A stretch of DNA of 64,000 bases from Acinetobacter calcoaceticus (GTDB taxonomy: Bacteria; Pseudomonadota; Gammaproteobacteria; Pseudomonadales; Moraxellaceae): assembly GCF_004345325.1 (NCBI RefSeq), contig NZ_SLVJ01000010.1:1-64000 (forward strand), in the 5' to 3' direction. The position numbers and the translations under genes were made by a program. The notes beneath the pieces were generated by a model that was given only the letters and a program-made list of their open reading frames with translations, did no database searches and was not told where the DNA came from. Below are positions 28,329 through 37,892 of this stretch, one piece after another. Positions within the stretch are counted from its first letter, which is position 1, and every line of letters starts with the position of its first letter.

Positions 28329-29519
28329 TTATTGAGCGCGTTCTAATAAGGCTGCAACTGCTGGCAAAGTTTTGCCTTCAACGAACTCTAGGAATGCGCC
28401 ACCACCCGTCGAGATATAACCGATTTTGTTAGCGACATCATATTTATCGATTGCTGCTAAGGTATCACCGCCACCTGCAATCGAGAAACCTGCTGATTCT
28501 GCGATCGCCAATGAAAGTGTTTTCGTACCTTTACCAAACTGATCCACTTCAAAAACACCCACTGGGCCATTCCAAAGAATGGTTTTTGAGGTTTTTAAGA
28601 TTTCTGCAAACGCAGCAGCCGTTTCAGGACCAACATCCAAAATCATGTCTTGGTCACTGACATCTTCAACTTTCTTGGTCACTGCTTTGGCTTGAGCCAA
28701 TGAGCCTAAGAAATCACTGAAATCAATCTCCGCAGCATTTGCAACCACTACATCGGTTGGTAAAGGTACGGATACTTTGGCTGCAATGGCTTTCGCGGTA
28801 TCAAGTAAATCTGCTTCGTAAAGTGATTTACCAACATTGAAGCCCGCGGCTGCAAGGAAGGTATTGGCGATACCGCCACCCACGATCAATTGATCACACA
28901 AGCTTGACAATGAATTCAATACATCAAGTTTGGTGGAAACTTTTGAGCCCGCAACAATGGCAACCATAGGTTTTTGTGGCGTTTGTAGGGCACGACCCAA
29001 TGCATCTAGCTCTGCTGCTAACAATGGCCCCGCCGCTGCTACTTTTGCATAACGTGCCACGCCTTCAGTTGAGGCTTCTGCACGATGCGCTGTACCAAAG
29101 GCATCCATCACAAATACATCGCAAAGCGCTGCATATTGTTGAGCAAGTTCTGGATTATTCTTTTTCTCACCCACATTAAAACGCACGTTTTCAAGCAAGA
29201 CCACTTGACCTGCAACAACATCTACACCATATAAATAATCAGTGAGGAGTACAACCTCTTGGCCCAATGCTTCGGTCAAGTAGGCAGCAACAGGTGCCAG
29301 CGATTGTTCTGCTTTAGCTTCACCTTCAACGGGACGACCTAAGTGTGAGGTCACCATCACTGCCGCACCCTGAGCCAACGCTGCACGGATGGTCGGAAGT
29401 GCTGCACGTAAACGAGCATCACTGCTAATCACACCGTTTTTAACAGGCACGTTTAAATCTTCACGGATCAACACACGCTTAGCGTTTAAATCCAGATCAG
29501 TCATACGCTGAAAATTCAT
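28329..29519 (-). CDS. pgk: Phosphoglycerate kinase
   Basis: Cytoplasmic enzyme that interconverts 1,3-bisphosphoglycerate and 3-phosphoglycerate with ADP/ATP. 396 residues. [25 protein letters not shown], the hinge region and the glycine-rich [14 protein letters not shown] near the end are all present. It is the first gene of a same-strand run pgk - lipoprotein - fba. Divergent from the DUF2237 gene. Confidence 0.97.
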   Translation of the reverse strand: MNFQRMTDLDLNAKRVLIREDLNVPVKNGVISSDARLRAALPTIRAALAQGAAVMVTSHLGRPVEGEAKAEQSLAPVAAYLTEALGQEVVLLTDYLYGVDVVAGQVVLLENVRFNVGEKKNNPELAQQYAALCDVFVMDAFGTAHRAEASTEGVARYAKVAAAGPLLAAELDALGRALQTPQKPMVAIVAGSKVSTKLDVLNSLSSLCDQLIVGGGIANTFLAAAGFNVGKSLYEADLLDTAKAIAAKVSVPLPTDVVVANAAEIDFSDFLGSLAQAKAVTKKVEDVSDQDMILDVGPETAAAFAEILKTSKTILWNGPVGVFEVDQFGKGTKTLSLAIAESAGFSIAGGGDTLAAIDKYDVANKIGYISTGGGAFLEFVEGKTLPAVAALLERAQ

Positions 29520-29660
29520 CTACTGCTCACTTTTTAGCTTTCAAAAATCGCCCTGATTCTAAATGATTACAGAAAAAAAGGTTAGTTACTTTTGATGAAA
29601 AGCTGAAGAAAGATGTAGATTTGATTATCATAAGCCTAGTCTGAGCAAAAGTACGCTGAT

Positions 29661-30044
29661 ATGTCGATACATCCTGATCCAAAAATAAATCGTTTAAATG
29701 TCCTGGGCGAGCCTTTGGCAAGTTGCTGCTTTGACCCGATTTCTGGTTATTTCCGCAATGGCTTTTGTCATACAGCCACAACTGATGTCGGTCAACACAC
29801 CGTATGTGCTGAAATGAGCTCAGAATTTTTAAATTTCTCTCAAAAAATTGGCAATGACTTAATCACCCCTTTACCAGAGTTAGGTTTTCCTGGACTAAAG
29901 CCTGGGGACTACTGGTGTATCTGTGTCACGCGCTGGGTTGAGGCCTATCGCGCCAACCAAGCACCACGTGTCAAAGTTCATGCTTGCCATCAAGCGGTGC
30001 TGTCCTACGTGCCCTTGGATATATTGATGGAATATTCAGTTTAA
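29661..30044 (+). CDS. DUF2237 family protein
   Basis: 127 residues, full length for DUF2237: NVLGEPLASCCFDPISGYFRNGFC at the start, CAEMSSEFLNFSQKIGNDL in the middle and GLKPGDYWCICVTRWVEA near the end. The biochemical function of this family is unknown; the conserved cysteines and Trp suggest a ligand or metal site. Its TAA overlaps the ATG of the maf gene (TAATG), so translation of the two is probably coupled. Confidence 0.88.
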   Translation: MSIHPDPKINRLNVLGEPLASCCFDPISGYFRNGFCHTATTDVGQHTVCAEMSSEFLNFSQKIGNDLITPLPELGFPGLKPGDYWCICVTRWVEAYRANQAPRVKVHACHQAVLSYVPLDILMEYSV

Positions 30045-30655
30045 TGTTACAGCCGCAAATAATCTCACAACCTAAGATCATATTGGCCTCATCGAGTGCC
30101 ACGCGTAAGGCCCTGCTTGATCGCTTGGGCCTAAACTATCATTGTATTTCACCTGATATCGATGAATCGGCACAAGGTGAACAGCATGCGGATCAACTTG
30201 CGCAGCGCCTTGCCTATGAAAAAGCCCGTGTTATCAGTGAGGCTTATCCAGATGCCATCGTCATCGGATCGGATCAAGTGGCATGGCTTGAGCACGCACC
30301 GCAGACCTTTATCGGCAAACCTGAGTCTGAGGCTGGTGCCATCGCGCAATTACAAGCCCATGCAGGTCAAAAGCTTTGTTTTAGTACAGGCTTATCGGTG
30401 CAATGGCTGAATCAAGACTTTAGCGAAACCGTGGTTGAGCATTATGCTGTGCAGTTTCGCCAGTTGAGTTTGGCCGAAATCCAACGCTATGTCACACTTG
30501 AGCAACCGCTACAATGCGCGGGCAGTTTTAAATGTGAAGGCTTAGGCATCAGTCTGTTTGAACAGATGCAAGGTCATGACCAGACCACGCTGATGGGGCT
30601 TCCATTGATCCAGTTGTGTCGCATCCTACGTGGCTTTGATCTACAACTGCCCTGA
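30044..30655 (+). CDS. Maf-type nucleoside triphosphate pyrophosphatase
   Basis: About 203 residues from the ATG at 30044, which overlaps the preceding stop (TAATG). The Maf signature ILASSSATRKALLDRLGL, with the SxSxxR loop and the GSDQVAWL metal segment, is intact. YceF-type Maf proteins hydrolyse 7-methyl-GTP and other modified nucleotides; the residues seen here are closer to YceF than to YhdE, but that is a judgement. The open frame extends 20 codons upstream inside the DUF2237 gene and is not used. Confidence 0.88.
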   Translation: MLQPQIISQPKIILASSSATRKALLDRLGLNYHCISPDIDESAQGEQHADQLAQRLAYEKARVISEAYPDAIVIGSDQVAWLEHAPQTFIGKPESEAGAIAQLQAHAGQKLCFSTGLSVQWLNQDFSETVVEHYAVQFRQLSLAEIQRYVTLEQPLQCAGSFKCEGLGISLFEQMQGHDQTTLMGLPLIQLCRILRGFDLQLP

Positions 30656-30794
30656 TCAATAAACGAAAAGCCTTGGCTGAATCAAGGGTTAAGATCAATT
30701 TTCAATGTATTGCTATGCGTTTAAGCTGAGTGATTTGTCTGCGGCAGGCTATTTAAAACGACTTTTACCGACTCTAGGGCCATCGCAATACATA

Positions 30795-30935
30795 GAGACC
30801 TTTATGAAAAAAACCTTGCTGCTCTGCAGTCTATGCTTTGCATTCTTAAGCGCGAGCCAACTGAGCTTTGCCCTAACGCCGCCGTTAAGTGCCTATAAAG
30901 CCCCCACGAATAACCAAGCCTTAGTTGACGATTGG
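30795..30935 (+). repeat. Direct repeat, copy 1 (5' end of secreted gene A)
   Basis: 141 bases from nine bases before the ATG through codon 44 of the first secreted gene. By my count 130 of 141 positions match 31693-31833, without gaps. The last 35 bases are identical. Confidence 0.9.
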
Positions 30936-31610
30936 ATCAGATATAATTCGATCATGATCAAGGATGAACATGAGATCGCATTAATTGCTGAACCTTTAGC
31001 CGGGTTAGCTCAAGAAGATTATCATCAATATAATGTGAAACTTGCCGAAAAAACCTTGAAAAACTTAGCAAGCATTCAACCCGTCACCGCTGAAATGCAA
31101 CAATTGATCGAGATGATTAAATACTCGCTTACAGAGGATTTAAAACTAAGTGCTTTGGGTAGTGAGGTCAGTGAAGAAGACTATGAAAATAGCGCTATAC
31201 TGGAAGAGCAAACGCATGTTTTGGCACAGCAAATCGCTCAGGAGGTTTTTCTACAGCTCAAACAACATTCTCATCAAGCGCCAGAATTTATACAGCAATG
31301 GATCGATTACCAACTATTAAATCTGCAATATAAATACGATTATTCCACCAATTGGGCGGATTATCTGGTTGAACTTTCAAAATTAAAATCAAGCGATCCT
31401 GAAATATATCAATTATTCAAACTGCGTAAACAATATTTAACTGGCTTTATTGCCGCAGAAAACCAATATCAGCAGCGTGGAAATGAACTTGATTCACCCT
31501 ACGACTTAGACGACGATCCAAACAGTCTAAATCTGCTAGAATCGATTGAAAAAATAGAAATGAAATTAGATGAAAAATTTATTCAATATTACTCCCATTC
31601 AAAACAATAG
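30804..31610 (+). CDS. Secreted helical protein A of a tandem pair
   Basis: 268 residues from ATG 30804 (MKKTLLLCSLCFAFLS); the longer open frame back to 30705 is not used, since the second copy starts at the same place. A signal peptide with a cleavage site near SFA-LTPP is followed by LTPPLSAYKAPTNNQALVDDW, then about 220 residues rich in Gln, Leu, Glu and Lys that should be alpha-helical. There is no cysteine in the mature part. The protein is periplasmic or exported. It is one of two adjacent copies whose N-termini are almost identical while the rest diverges. No known family is recognised. Confidence 0.72.
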   Translation: MKKTLLLCSLCFAFLSASQLSFALTPPLSAYKAPTNNQALVDDWIRYNSIMIKDEHEIALIAEPLAGLAQEDYHQYNVKLAEKTLKNLASIQPVTAEMQQLIEMIKYSLTEDLKLSALGSEVSEEDYENSAILEEQTHVLAQQIAQEVFLQLKQHSHQAPEFIQQWIDYQLLNLQYKYDYSTNWADYLVELSKLKSSDPEIYQLFKLRKQYLTGFIAAENQYQQRGNELDSPYDLDDDPNSLNLLESIEKIEMKLDEKFIQYYSHSKQ

Positions 31611-31692
31611 TTAAATCAATTGCATAGAAATATTTTTTTTGTAATTATTCCAACAGTTTAATTTAACTCTAGTTTAACTTTTAAAATACTTT

Positions 31693-31833
31693 GAGACCTT
31701 TATGAAAAAAACCTTGCTGCTCTGCAGTCTAAGCTTAGCACTCTCAAGCGCAAGCCAGCTGAGCTTTGCCCTAACGCCGCCGTTAAGTATCTATACTTCC
31801 CCCACGAATAACCAAGCCTTAGTTGACGATTGG
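31693..31833 (+). repeat. Direct repeat, copy 2 (5' end of secreted gene B)
   Basis: Second copy of the 141-base segment, offset 898 bases from the first. Differences are concentrated in the signal-peptide core and around codons 34-37. Confidence 0.9.
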
Positions 31834-32256
31834 GTCAATTACAAGCTCGCAGAAAAACAGTTTGATGACTCAAATCACGATGCTCAACAGCGCTTGCAAA
31901 ATACCATCTTCGACATGAAAGATGACAAGGTTTTAAAGCAATATATCACCACTGAGTCAAAGAAATCGGCTCAAGCCTATACCCACCTGCTTTCCATGTT
32001 GAAACCCCAAACGACTGAAATTAAGAAGCTAATCGAACTTAAGCAACAATTGATCCGCGATTCCTTAGATCTGATGGTCAATGAGATGCTGAGCGAGGAA
32101 CGCTTGGAAGATGACAAACAACAGCGCCATGAACTCAAGTTTAAACAGGTCATTGAACTGACCACACAGGTGCAGGAATTTGAATATGATCTTGAATATC
32201 AAGTCCTCAAGATATTAAAACAACAGCAAAGTGCTACATCTCCCCTTAAACCCTAA
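31702..32256 (+). CDS. Secreted helical protein B of a tandem pair
   Basis: 184 residues with a signal peptide (MKKTLLLCSLSLALSSASQL) and the same mature start as protein A (LTPPLS, then PTNNQALVDDW). The remaining ~135 residues are charged, Gln/Leu/Lys/Glu-rich and predicted helical, with no cysteines, but only weakly like protein A (both have TxxMxxLIEL-type helices near the middle). It starts 91 bases after gene A ends. It probably arose by duplication with later divergence or by conversion of the 5' end. Function unknown; predicted periplasmic. Confidence 0.72.
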   Translation: MKKTLLLCSLSLALSSASQLSFALTPPLSIYTSPTNNQALVDDWVNYKLAEKQFDDSNHDAQQRLQNTIFDMKDDKVLKQYITTESKKSAQAYTHLLSMLKPQTTEIKKLIELKQQLIRDSLDLMVNEMLSEERLEDDKQQRHELKFKQVIELTTQVQEFEYDLEYQVLKILKQQQSATSPLKP

Positions 32257-32322
32257 ACTTGACTTGCGTCACGGTACTATCTCAAGGGACAATATGGCAA
32301 AATTTGAAATGTGATTTTTCCA

Positions 32323-33498
32323 ATGTCCCAAAGCGATAATCAACCCTTAGATGTACTTGGCGGTATCACTGCCGAGCAATTCCTGTCTGAATATTGGCAA
32401 AAAAAACCACTCTTGGTGCGTCAAGCTCTCCCAGAGATCGCGGATCTGTTGCTGCCAGACGATGTCATGAACTTGGCGTTGGAAGATGAGATCAATGCGC
32501 GCCTGATCAAGCAAAAAGATAAAGATCCAAGCCAATGGACAGTGAAATCCTCCCCTTTGGTCAAAGGTGATTTCCAAAAGCTCCCTAAACAATGGACCTT
32601 ATTGGTGCAAGCCGTTGAGAATTATTCTTTTGATCTGGCAGAGCTTTGGAAGAAATTTGACTTTATCCCGCAATGGCGCCGTGATGATGTCATGGTGTCC
32701 TATGCACCTCAAGGTGGTTCTGTCGGTCAACATTTTGATTTTTATGATGTGTTTTTGGTACAAGGCTATGGTCATCGTCGTTGGCAATTGGGTCAAATGT
32801 GCGATGAAAACACCGAAATGGTCCCACGCCAACCCTTGAAACTGCTCCCAGAAATGCAAGTTCATTTTGATGAAGTGCTTGCGCCTGGTGATTTACTCTA
32901 TGTGCCGCCTGGACTGGCGCATTATGGGGTGGCTGAAGATGAATGTATGACCTTCTCTTTCGGTTGTCGTATGCCCAATGCCGCCAGCATTATCGATCGC
33001 TTTAGTGATCACTTTGCCGAAAGTGGTAAATTTAACAATCCTTTGCTGGATATAGTGCGTCAACTGCCTACACCTACAGGTGAAATCACCCAAAAAGAAT
33101 TGGATTATTTAAAAGGCTATGTGCTTGAGCAACTGCAACAATCAACTGCTCTTGATGGCGTGATCGCTGCGTTTTTATCAGAAGCCAAATTCCCAGAGCA
33201 CCTGCCAGAACCGGATGAACTCGAAGCATCGGATCTGGTTGAAATCGTGGATACCGGTTATGAGTTATTGCTCGAACCCGCCTCACGTCTGCTATATAAC
33301 ATGGTCGATGGGCAGCTACAATTTTGGGGCAATGGTGAGGCGCTTTGCGTTGCACCTGAGCTTGAAGTTGTGCTGCGTAACATTGCAGATGGACAAGCTC
33401 AGCCGTTTAATGCTGCATTCCAATCCAATGATCTGCTTGAAGATATTGCACATCTGCTCAATGAATCGATCTTAATGTTACTCCCACCAGCCGAGTAA
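32323..33498 (+). CDS. Cupin/JmjC-type 2-oxoglutarate oxygenase, RoxA (YcfD)-like
   Basis: About 391 residues from ATG 32323 (a GTG four codons earlier is in frame). The cupin Fe(II) site is seen as HFDFYDVFLVQGYGHRRW (His-x-Asp) and the later histidine in PPGLAHYGVAEDE. FLSEYWQKKPLLVRQALPE and the C-terminal winged-helix-like part match YcfD/RoxA, which hydroxylates an arginine of ribosomal protein L16 in E. coli. The same substrate is likely here. It is monocistronic between the secreted pair and an FMN enzyme gene. A hairpin follows. Confidence 0.88.
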   Translation: MSQSDNQPLDVLGGITAEQFLSEYWQKKPLLVRQALPEIADLLLPDDVMNLALEDEINARLIKQKDKDPSQWTVKSSPLVKGDFQKLPKQWTLLVQAVENYSFDLAELWKKFDFIPQWRRDDVMVSYAPQGGSVGQHFDFYDVFLVQGYGHRRWQLGQMCDENTEMVPRQPLKLLPEMQVHFDEVLAPGDLLYVPPGLAHYGVAEDECMTFSFGCRMPNAASIIDRFSDHFAESGKFNNPLLDIVRQLPTPTGEITQKELDYLKGYVLEQLQQSTALDGVIAAFLSEAKFPEHLPEPDELEASDLVEIVDTGYELLLEPASRLLYNMVDGQLQFWGNGEALCVAPELEVVLRNIADGQAQPFNAAFQSNDLLEDIAHLLNESILMLLPPAE

Positions 33499-33506
33499 AT
33501 TACACT

Positions 33507-33540
33507 CAGCGACAAACCGCCTGAACGCGGCTTGTCGCTG
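33507..33540 (+). terminator. Hairpin after the oxygenase gene
   Basis: A 14-base stem with one mismatch, CAGCGACAAACCGC against GCGGCTTGTCGCTG, with a six-base loop, 8 bases after the stop. No T-run follows; it probably still ends or protects the transcript. Confidence 0.55.
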
Positions 33541-33821
33541 GGCCTGCATTCTTGCTTTCAAGCATAACTTCGAACCCACGCTGCATGAGTTTTTTTTAAA
33601 TAGCTCATTTAAATGAAATGTCATCTAATCTGGCTATATTTTCAACATTGCCAAAGTTTACTTTATTGATATTTGCGTGATGTATACAATACTAAGCCTT
33701 AATATATCTGAGAATATCTAGATAATTTCAGAAAATTTGTCATATATAACAATTCAATACTTGCGAACACGCGCTGTAATTGGCAAGTTAACCCTTGAAT
33801 CATAAATGGATAGTTCAACTT
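33541..33821. other. Intergenic region before the FMN glutamate-synthase-like gene
   Basis: About 280 A/T-rich bases. I see no gene, repeat or convincing operator. The promoter of the downstream gene is presumably in the last 150 bases. Confidence 0.4.
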
Positions 33822-35495
33822 ATGGCCAGTCCTGCACAATCAGTCAGATCCAAGCTACTGAACACTTTCTTTTCCAGACACTCTGTTTGGTTTCTCTGTA
33901 TATTTATCGCGTTCTATTTAACGTGGGTCATTGTATTTAACGACAGTCATTATATTTATTACTTTTTTTCAGATACTTTTCTGAACACGGCTTGGGTCAT
34001 CAGTATCTTGCTCAGTGTACTGGGGCTTTACGATATCGTACAAAAACGGCATGCCATCCTACGCAATTACCCGATTATGGGACATTTTAGATTTTTCTTT
34101 GAAAGTTTTCGCCCAGAAATTCGACAATACTTTATTGAATCCGATCAAGATGCCCTGCCATTTTCAAGAATGCAACGTAGTTTGGTTTATCAACGCTCCA
34201 AAAATGAAAATGCCGACAAGCCTTTTGGTTCAATTATTGATGTCTATCAACAAGATTATCGTTTTCTGACCCACTCTATGGCGCCATGCCAACCTGCGGA
34301 TTTCAACAGCTTTCGTACTGTGATTGGCAATGAGCAATGTGCTCAACCTTATAGTGCTTCAATCATGAATATCTCAGCCATGAGTTTCGGGAGTTTGAGT
34401 GCCAATGCCATTCGCTCGCTGAATCGCGGTGCCAAGGCAGGCGGTTTTTATCATGATACAGGCGAAGGCAGTCTTAGCCCCTATCACCTTGAATTTGGTG
34501 GTGATATCGTTTGGCAAATCGCCAGTGGATATTTTGGTTGTCGTACTGACGAGGGTAAATTTGACCCTGAGCGTTTTGCAGAACAAGCATCTTTACCACA
34601 AATTAAAATGATTGAGATTAAGCTCTCTCAAGGCGCCAAACCCGGTCATGGTGGAATCTTACCCAAACATAAGATCACTGAAGAAATCGCAAAAATACGT
34701 GGTATTTCGCGTGATCAAGACTGTATCTCTCCGGCTTCACATTCAGCCTTTAGTAATCCCTATGAGTTGTTGCAGTTTGTTCAACAATTACGTGAACTCT
34801 CCAAAGGCAAACCTGTAGGTATGAAACTGTGTATTGGGCAACCGTGGCAGTTTATGGGCATCGTCAAGGCGATGTTGGCGACCCAAATTTATCCCGACTT
34901 TATCGTGGTGGATGGCTCTGAAGGTGGTACGGGTGCAGCACCTGTGGAACTGATCAACCACATGGGCACGCCATTACGTGAAGGCCTGTTATTTGTGCAT
35001 AACACCCTGATCGGTGCAGGGATTCGGGACAAGATCAAGCTGGGTGCCAGTGGTAAAGTGATCAGTGCCTTTGATATTGCAAGTATCATGGCCATTGGCG
35101 CAGATTGGGTCAATTCGGCTCGCGGCTTTATGTTTGCGATTGGTTGTATACAAGCGCAAAGTTGCCATACCAATCAATGCCCTGTAGGCATCGCAACCCA
35201 AGACAAAGAACGCCAAAATGCCATTGATGTCCCAACCAAAGCCGAACGGGTGCTTAACTACCATAGCAACACCTTAAAAGCCTTGGCAGAAATGATTGCA
35301 TCCTCAGGTCTAACCCACCCCGAAGAAATCAAACCTGAGCATTTGGCGCAACGCATCAATGACCGTGAAATCAAAACCTATGCTCAATTAAACTTTTGGT
35401 TAAGCCCTGGCGAATTACTGCTAGAGAGAGAAAGTTCTGAGACGGATCATTTTTATTTCCGCATGTGGGATAAAGCAGATGCCAGCCAATTTTAA
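33822..35495 (+). CDS. FMN-binding glutamate synthase family protein, membrane anchored
   Basis: About 557 residues from ATG 33822; the frame opens nine codons earlier with TTG. Two hydrophobic helices (about residues 24-45 and 53-73) precede a TIM-barrel FMN domain like the central part of glutamate synthase: GAKPGHGGILPKHKIT, SEGGTGAAP, and three cysteines in IQAQSCHTNQCPVG-type spacing for a 3Fe-4S cluster. The glutaminase domain is missing, so ammonia or another substrate would be used, or another reaction catalysed. YerD-like proteins of this family remain uncharacterised. Single gene with a strong terminator. Confidence 0.85.
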   Translation: MASPAQSVRSKLLNTFFSRHSVWFLCIFIAFYLTWVIVFNDSHYIYYFFSDTFLNTAWVISILLSVLGLYDIVQKRHAILRNYPIMGHFRFFFESFRPEIRQYFIESDQDALPFSRMQRSLVYQRSKNENADKPFGSIIDVYQQDYRFLTHSMAPCQPADFNSFRTVIGNEQCAQPYSASIMNISAMSFGSLSANAIRSLNRGAKAGGFYHDTGEGSLSPYHLEFGGDIVWQIASGYFGCRTDEGKFDPERFAEQASLPQIKMIEIKLSQGAKPGHGGILPKHKITEEIAKIRGISRDQDCISPASHSAFSNPYELLQFVQQLRELSKGKPVGMKLCIGQPWQFMGIVKAMLATQIYPDFIVVDGSEGGTGAAPVELINHMGTPLREGLLFVHNTLIGAGIRDKIKLGASGKVISAFDIASIMAIGADWVNSARGFMFAIGCIQAQSCHTNQCPVGIATQDKERQNAIDVPTKAERVLNYHSNTLKALAEMIASSGLTHPEEIKPEHLAQRINDREIKTYAQLNFWLSPGELLLERESSETDHFYFRMWDKADASQF

Positions 35496-35580
35496 TCGCT
35501 AATGCTAATTTTAAATTGCGCTACATCGCTCATCATTTTTATAAAGCATTTATAAACGCCTTTGTAAAAATGCAAAAACA

Positions 35581-35616
35581 AAGGGTTTAAAGTCTGCGGA
35601 CTTTAAACCCTTTTTT
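35581..35616 (+). terminator. Terminator of the FMN enzyme gene
   Basis: Perfect 14-bp stem, AAGGGTTTAAAGTC with its complement and a four-base loop, followed by a T-run. Confidence 0.92.
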
Positions 35617-35729
35617 AATTTAACGATGCACCGATTCATCTTAGGATCAATGTATCTTTGACCCTAAATAAGCATCGACGCTTATTTAAGGTCAAACTTT
35701 AATACTCAAACTGTAATCAAAGCCAAGCG

Positions 35730-36758
35730 CTAGTAATAATCACCTGTAGAATGTGCATGTAAAAATGCAGGAATCAAACCTGTTAATGCCGCACGAATAT
35801 CTGCACGTTCATTGATCAATTGATGCGAACCTTCTTCGAGCATTAACATGGTCTGTAAACGGAATTTACGTCGTATATAATCGAGGTTATAGCGCCAATC
35901 CACCGTTTGATCTTGAGCACCTTGCGCCAACCAAATTGGAATACGACAAGGTGGTCGTTGTTCCATTTCCTGCATCCATTTTGACATGGCCAAAATCCAA
36001 TCCATCCCCATCATTTTCGGTTGTAATGGATCTTTTAAACGCACAAAGCGTAGAAACTCAGGGTTATGATTGTTACGGCGAAAATGTCGTGGCACTTCAC
36101 GTTTAATCCGGCGGATAATCCCCAACCCAATCGAGTTATGCCACCAAGCAGATTTGGCTGGTCGGATCAGCGGTGATAATAGCAATACGCGCTCGACGAT
36201 CGGGTTTTCACGGCGCTCCGCATATTCGAGTAAATGATGCATCCAAATCGCAGCACCTGTGCTTTGACCTATACCCAACCACGGTTTAGGCAATTGATCT
36301 GCATGTTTTACATATTGATAAACTGCATGTAACACTTGCTGATAATGATCAAAATTTTGAATATTGGCGGGTGAGCCATCACTCAGGCCATGACCCGGTA
36401 AATCATAAATCAGTACACTAAAGCCTTGGTCGAGTATTTCTTTAATAATCGGTTGATAAATTCCACTGTGTTCCAGATAACCATGCAAAAGGCAGACCGT
36501 GCCTTTGATCTGTTCAGTGCGGGGTTTAAACACTTGCACATGCAGTTTAAACAGCGGCATCTCGATATAACCTTGCCAATGATCACAGGTCAATTGATCA
36601 AAACCATATAGGCGGCTATACGCCAAGATCTCGCGTGAGGCATGAAAAGGCCGATTTAAATTTAAGGCTTGTAATAATTGTGGGGTGTGATCCCGACTCG
36701 GAACCGGTAAATCAAGTTGCTTTAATATCGTTGGATTTAGAAATGGAATATCTGGCAT
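35730..36758 (-). CDS. Alpha/beta hydrolase, monoacylglycerol lipase type
   Basis: About 342 residues from ATG 36758. It has the serine aminopeptidase/MGL fold: CLLHGYLEHSGIYQPII (oxyanion region), VLIYDLPGHGLSDG, the nucleophile elbow GIGQSTG, and the late Asp and His in AQGAQDQTVDW and EEGSHQLINE. The predicted substrate is a lysophospholipid or monoglyceride. Its ATG overlaps the stop of the YdcF-type gene as TAATG, so translation is coupled. It is the last gene of a four-gene run beginning with the phosphatase at 39.4 kb. An inner-membrane or cytoplasmic location is expected, as no signal peptide is seen. Confidence 0.87.
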   Translation of the reverse strand: MPDIPFLNPTILKQLDLPVPSRDHTPQLLQALNLNRPFHASREILAYSRLYGFDQLTCDHWQGYIEMPLFKLHVQVFKPRTEQIKGTVCLLHGYLEHSGIYQPIIKEILDQGFSVLIYDLPGHGLSDGSPANIQNFDHYQQVLHAVYQYVKHADQLPKPWLGIGQSTGAAIWMHHLLEYAERRENPIVERVLLLSPLIRPAKSAWWHNSIGLGIIRRIKREVPRHFRRNNHNPEFLRFVRLKDPLQPKMMGMDWILAMSKWMQEMEQRPPCRIPIWLAQGAQDQTVDWRYNLDYIRRKFRLQTMLMLEEGSHQLINERADIRAALTGLIPAFLHAHSTGDYY

Positions 36759-37885
36759 TAGGGAACCTCTCGACAACCACTCGAACCGAATAATACATCT
36801 CGGATGGTGGCTAACATTTCATAATTAGCGCGGCGACTATGGTCATAATTGAGTTTGCTGGGCTGCCATGCAGTCATTTCTGTCGGCATAGGCGCTTCAA
36901 CTGGTATAGTCGCAATGCCATTTAAGGCAAATAAACGTCTTGTTCTTGGCATATGATAGCGATCTGTGATCAATAATACGGTCGGTGCACCACCTTTTTT
37001 CTGTAATAACAGTGAGCTGAAACGGGTGTTTTCACAGGTGTTCATACTCTTATTTTCCAATAAATTGGCTTCAAGCCCGCGTTGTCTTAACCAAGCTTGC
37101 ATATACGGTGCTTCTACCCCACTCAATACAATCGGCAATTGGGTTTTGTTTTCCAACTTGAGCGTGGTTTCTAGTCTTAAGCGTGTATATTCATTAACGA
37201 TAATATCCTTACGATTTTTATCTAAAGTAAGGCCCCCGCCTAAAACAACAATGGCATAGGGCTCAGATTGCTGTTTTTTACGGTATGAATTTTTATTGTT
37301 CAAATATTCAATATCTTTATAGATTTGAGCATCGACCTTTTGGGTGTTTTCAAGTTGGATAGGATGCGTTTTTAAAAACTTTGTATACCGATCCATCAAT
37401 TTTTTATGATCGCGGTTATTTATATCTAACACATCATAAGCACTTTCAACTATAGGCTGCACCTGACTCACGGCTAATTGTTGCGATTGGGTTGGTAATA
37501 AAGGGACTTTTACTTGTTTCCCTTCTTTTTGCTCGGCTTCTATTTGCTGCAGGATTTGTTTTTGCAGCACTTTGTATCTTGCTTGGATTAGCGTTAGGTC
37601 TTGGTCATTTTCACCACTGATCGCATCTTGCATCATTTTTAAATAAGCTTGCCGTGCGATCCACAGCTTGGAGCCGGGCTCCAAGCTTTCATCATCATTT
37701 AAGCCTGCTCTTTGCTGACTTTGAGCCGCAACTTGATTCACTTCAACGGGAACGAGCGCATTCAACACGCGAACCATCGTATTCGAGTAAAATGGTGTGT
37801 ACAGAAAAACGATCAGACAGCCAAAAAGTACGAAAATAATCGCAAGCATTCGTACCAAGCTCAGCATCCAATGTCGTTTTGTCAT
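36758..37885 (-). CDS. YdcF/ElyC (DUF218) family membrane protein
   Basis: About 375 residues from ATG 37885 (an in-frame TTG lies two codons earlier), with GGTGA just before. An N-terminal membrane anchor (about 8-32) precedes a Gln/Glu-rich helical region and, from about residue 215, the DUF218 core: AIVVLGGGL, IVLSGVEAP, and NTCENTRFSS with TDRYHMPRTRR. ElyC/SanA relatives influence cell-envelope and peptidoglycan synthesis. Placement directly after murB (stop and start 7 bases apart) and overlapping a lipase gene supports an envelope role. The exact reaction is unknown. Confidence 0.83.
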   Translation of the reverse strand: MTKRHWMLSLVRMLAIIFVLFGCLIVFLYTPFYSNTMVRVLNALVPVEVNQVAAQSQQRAGLNDDESLEPGSKLWIARQAYLKMMQDAISGENDQDLTLIQARYKVLQKQILQQIEAEQKEGKQVKVPLLPTQSQQLAVSQVQPIVESAYDVLDINNRDHKKLMDRYTKFLKTHPIQLENTQKVDAQIYKDIEYLNNKNSYRKKQQSEPYAIVVLGGGLTLDKNRKDIIVNEYTRLRLETTLKLENKTQLPIVLSGVEAPYMQAWLRQRGLEANLLENKSMNTCENTRFSSLLLQKKGGAPTVLLITDRYHMPRTRRLFALNGIATIPVEAPMPTEMTAWQPSKLNYDHSRRANYEMLATIRDVLFGSSGCREVP

Positions 37886-37892
37886 AGGCAAA

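Noticed and set aside
30705..30803. N-terminal extension of secreted protein A
   Set aside because: The duplicate gene and the signal peptide both begin at ATG 30804; the 33 codons before it are untranslated.
33550..33590. TTCGAACCC resembling a tRNA T-loop
   Set aside because: No acceptor or anticodon stem pairs around it; not a tRNA.
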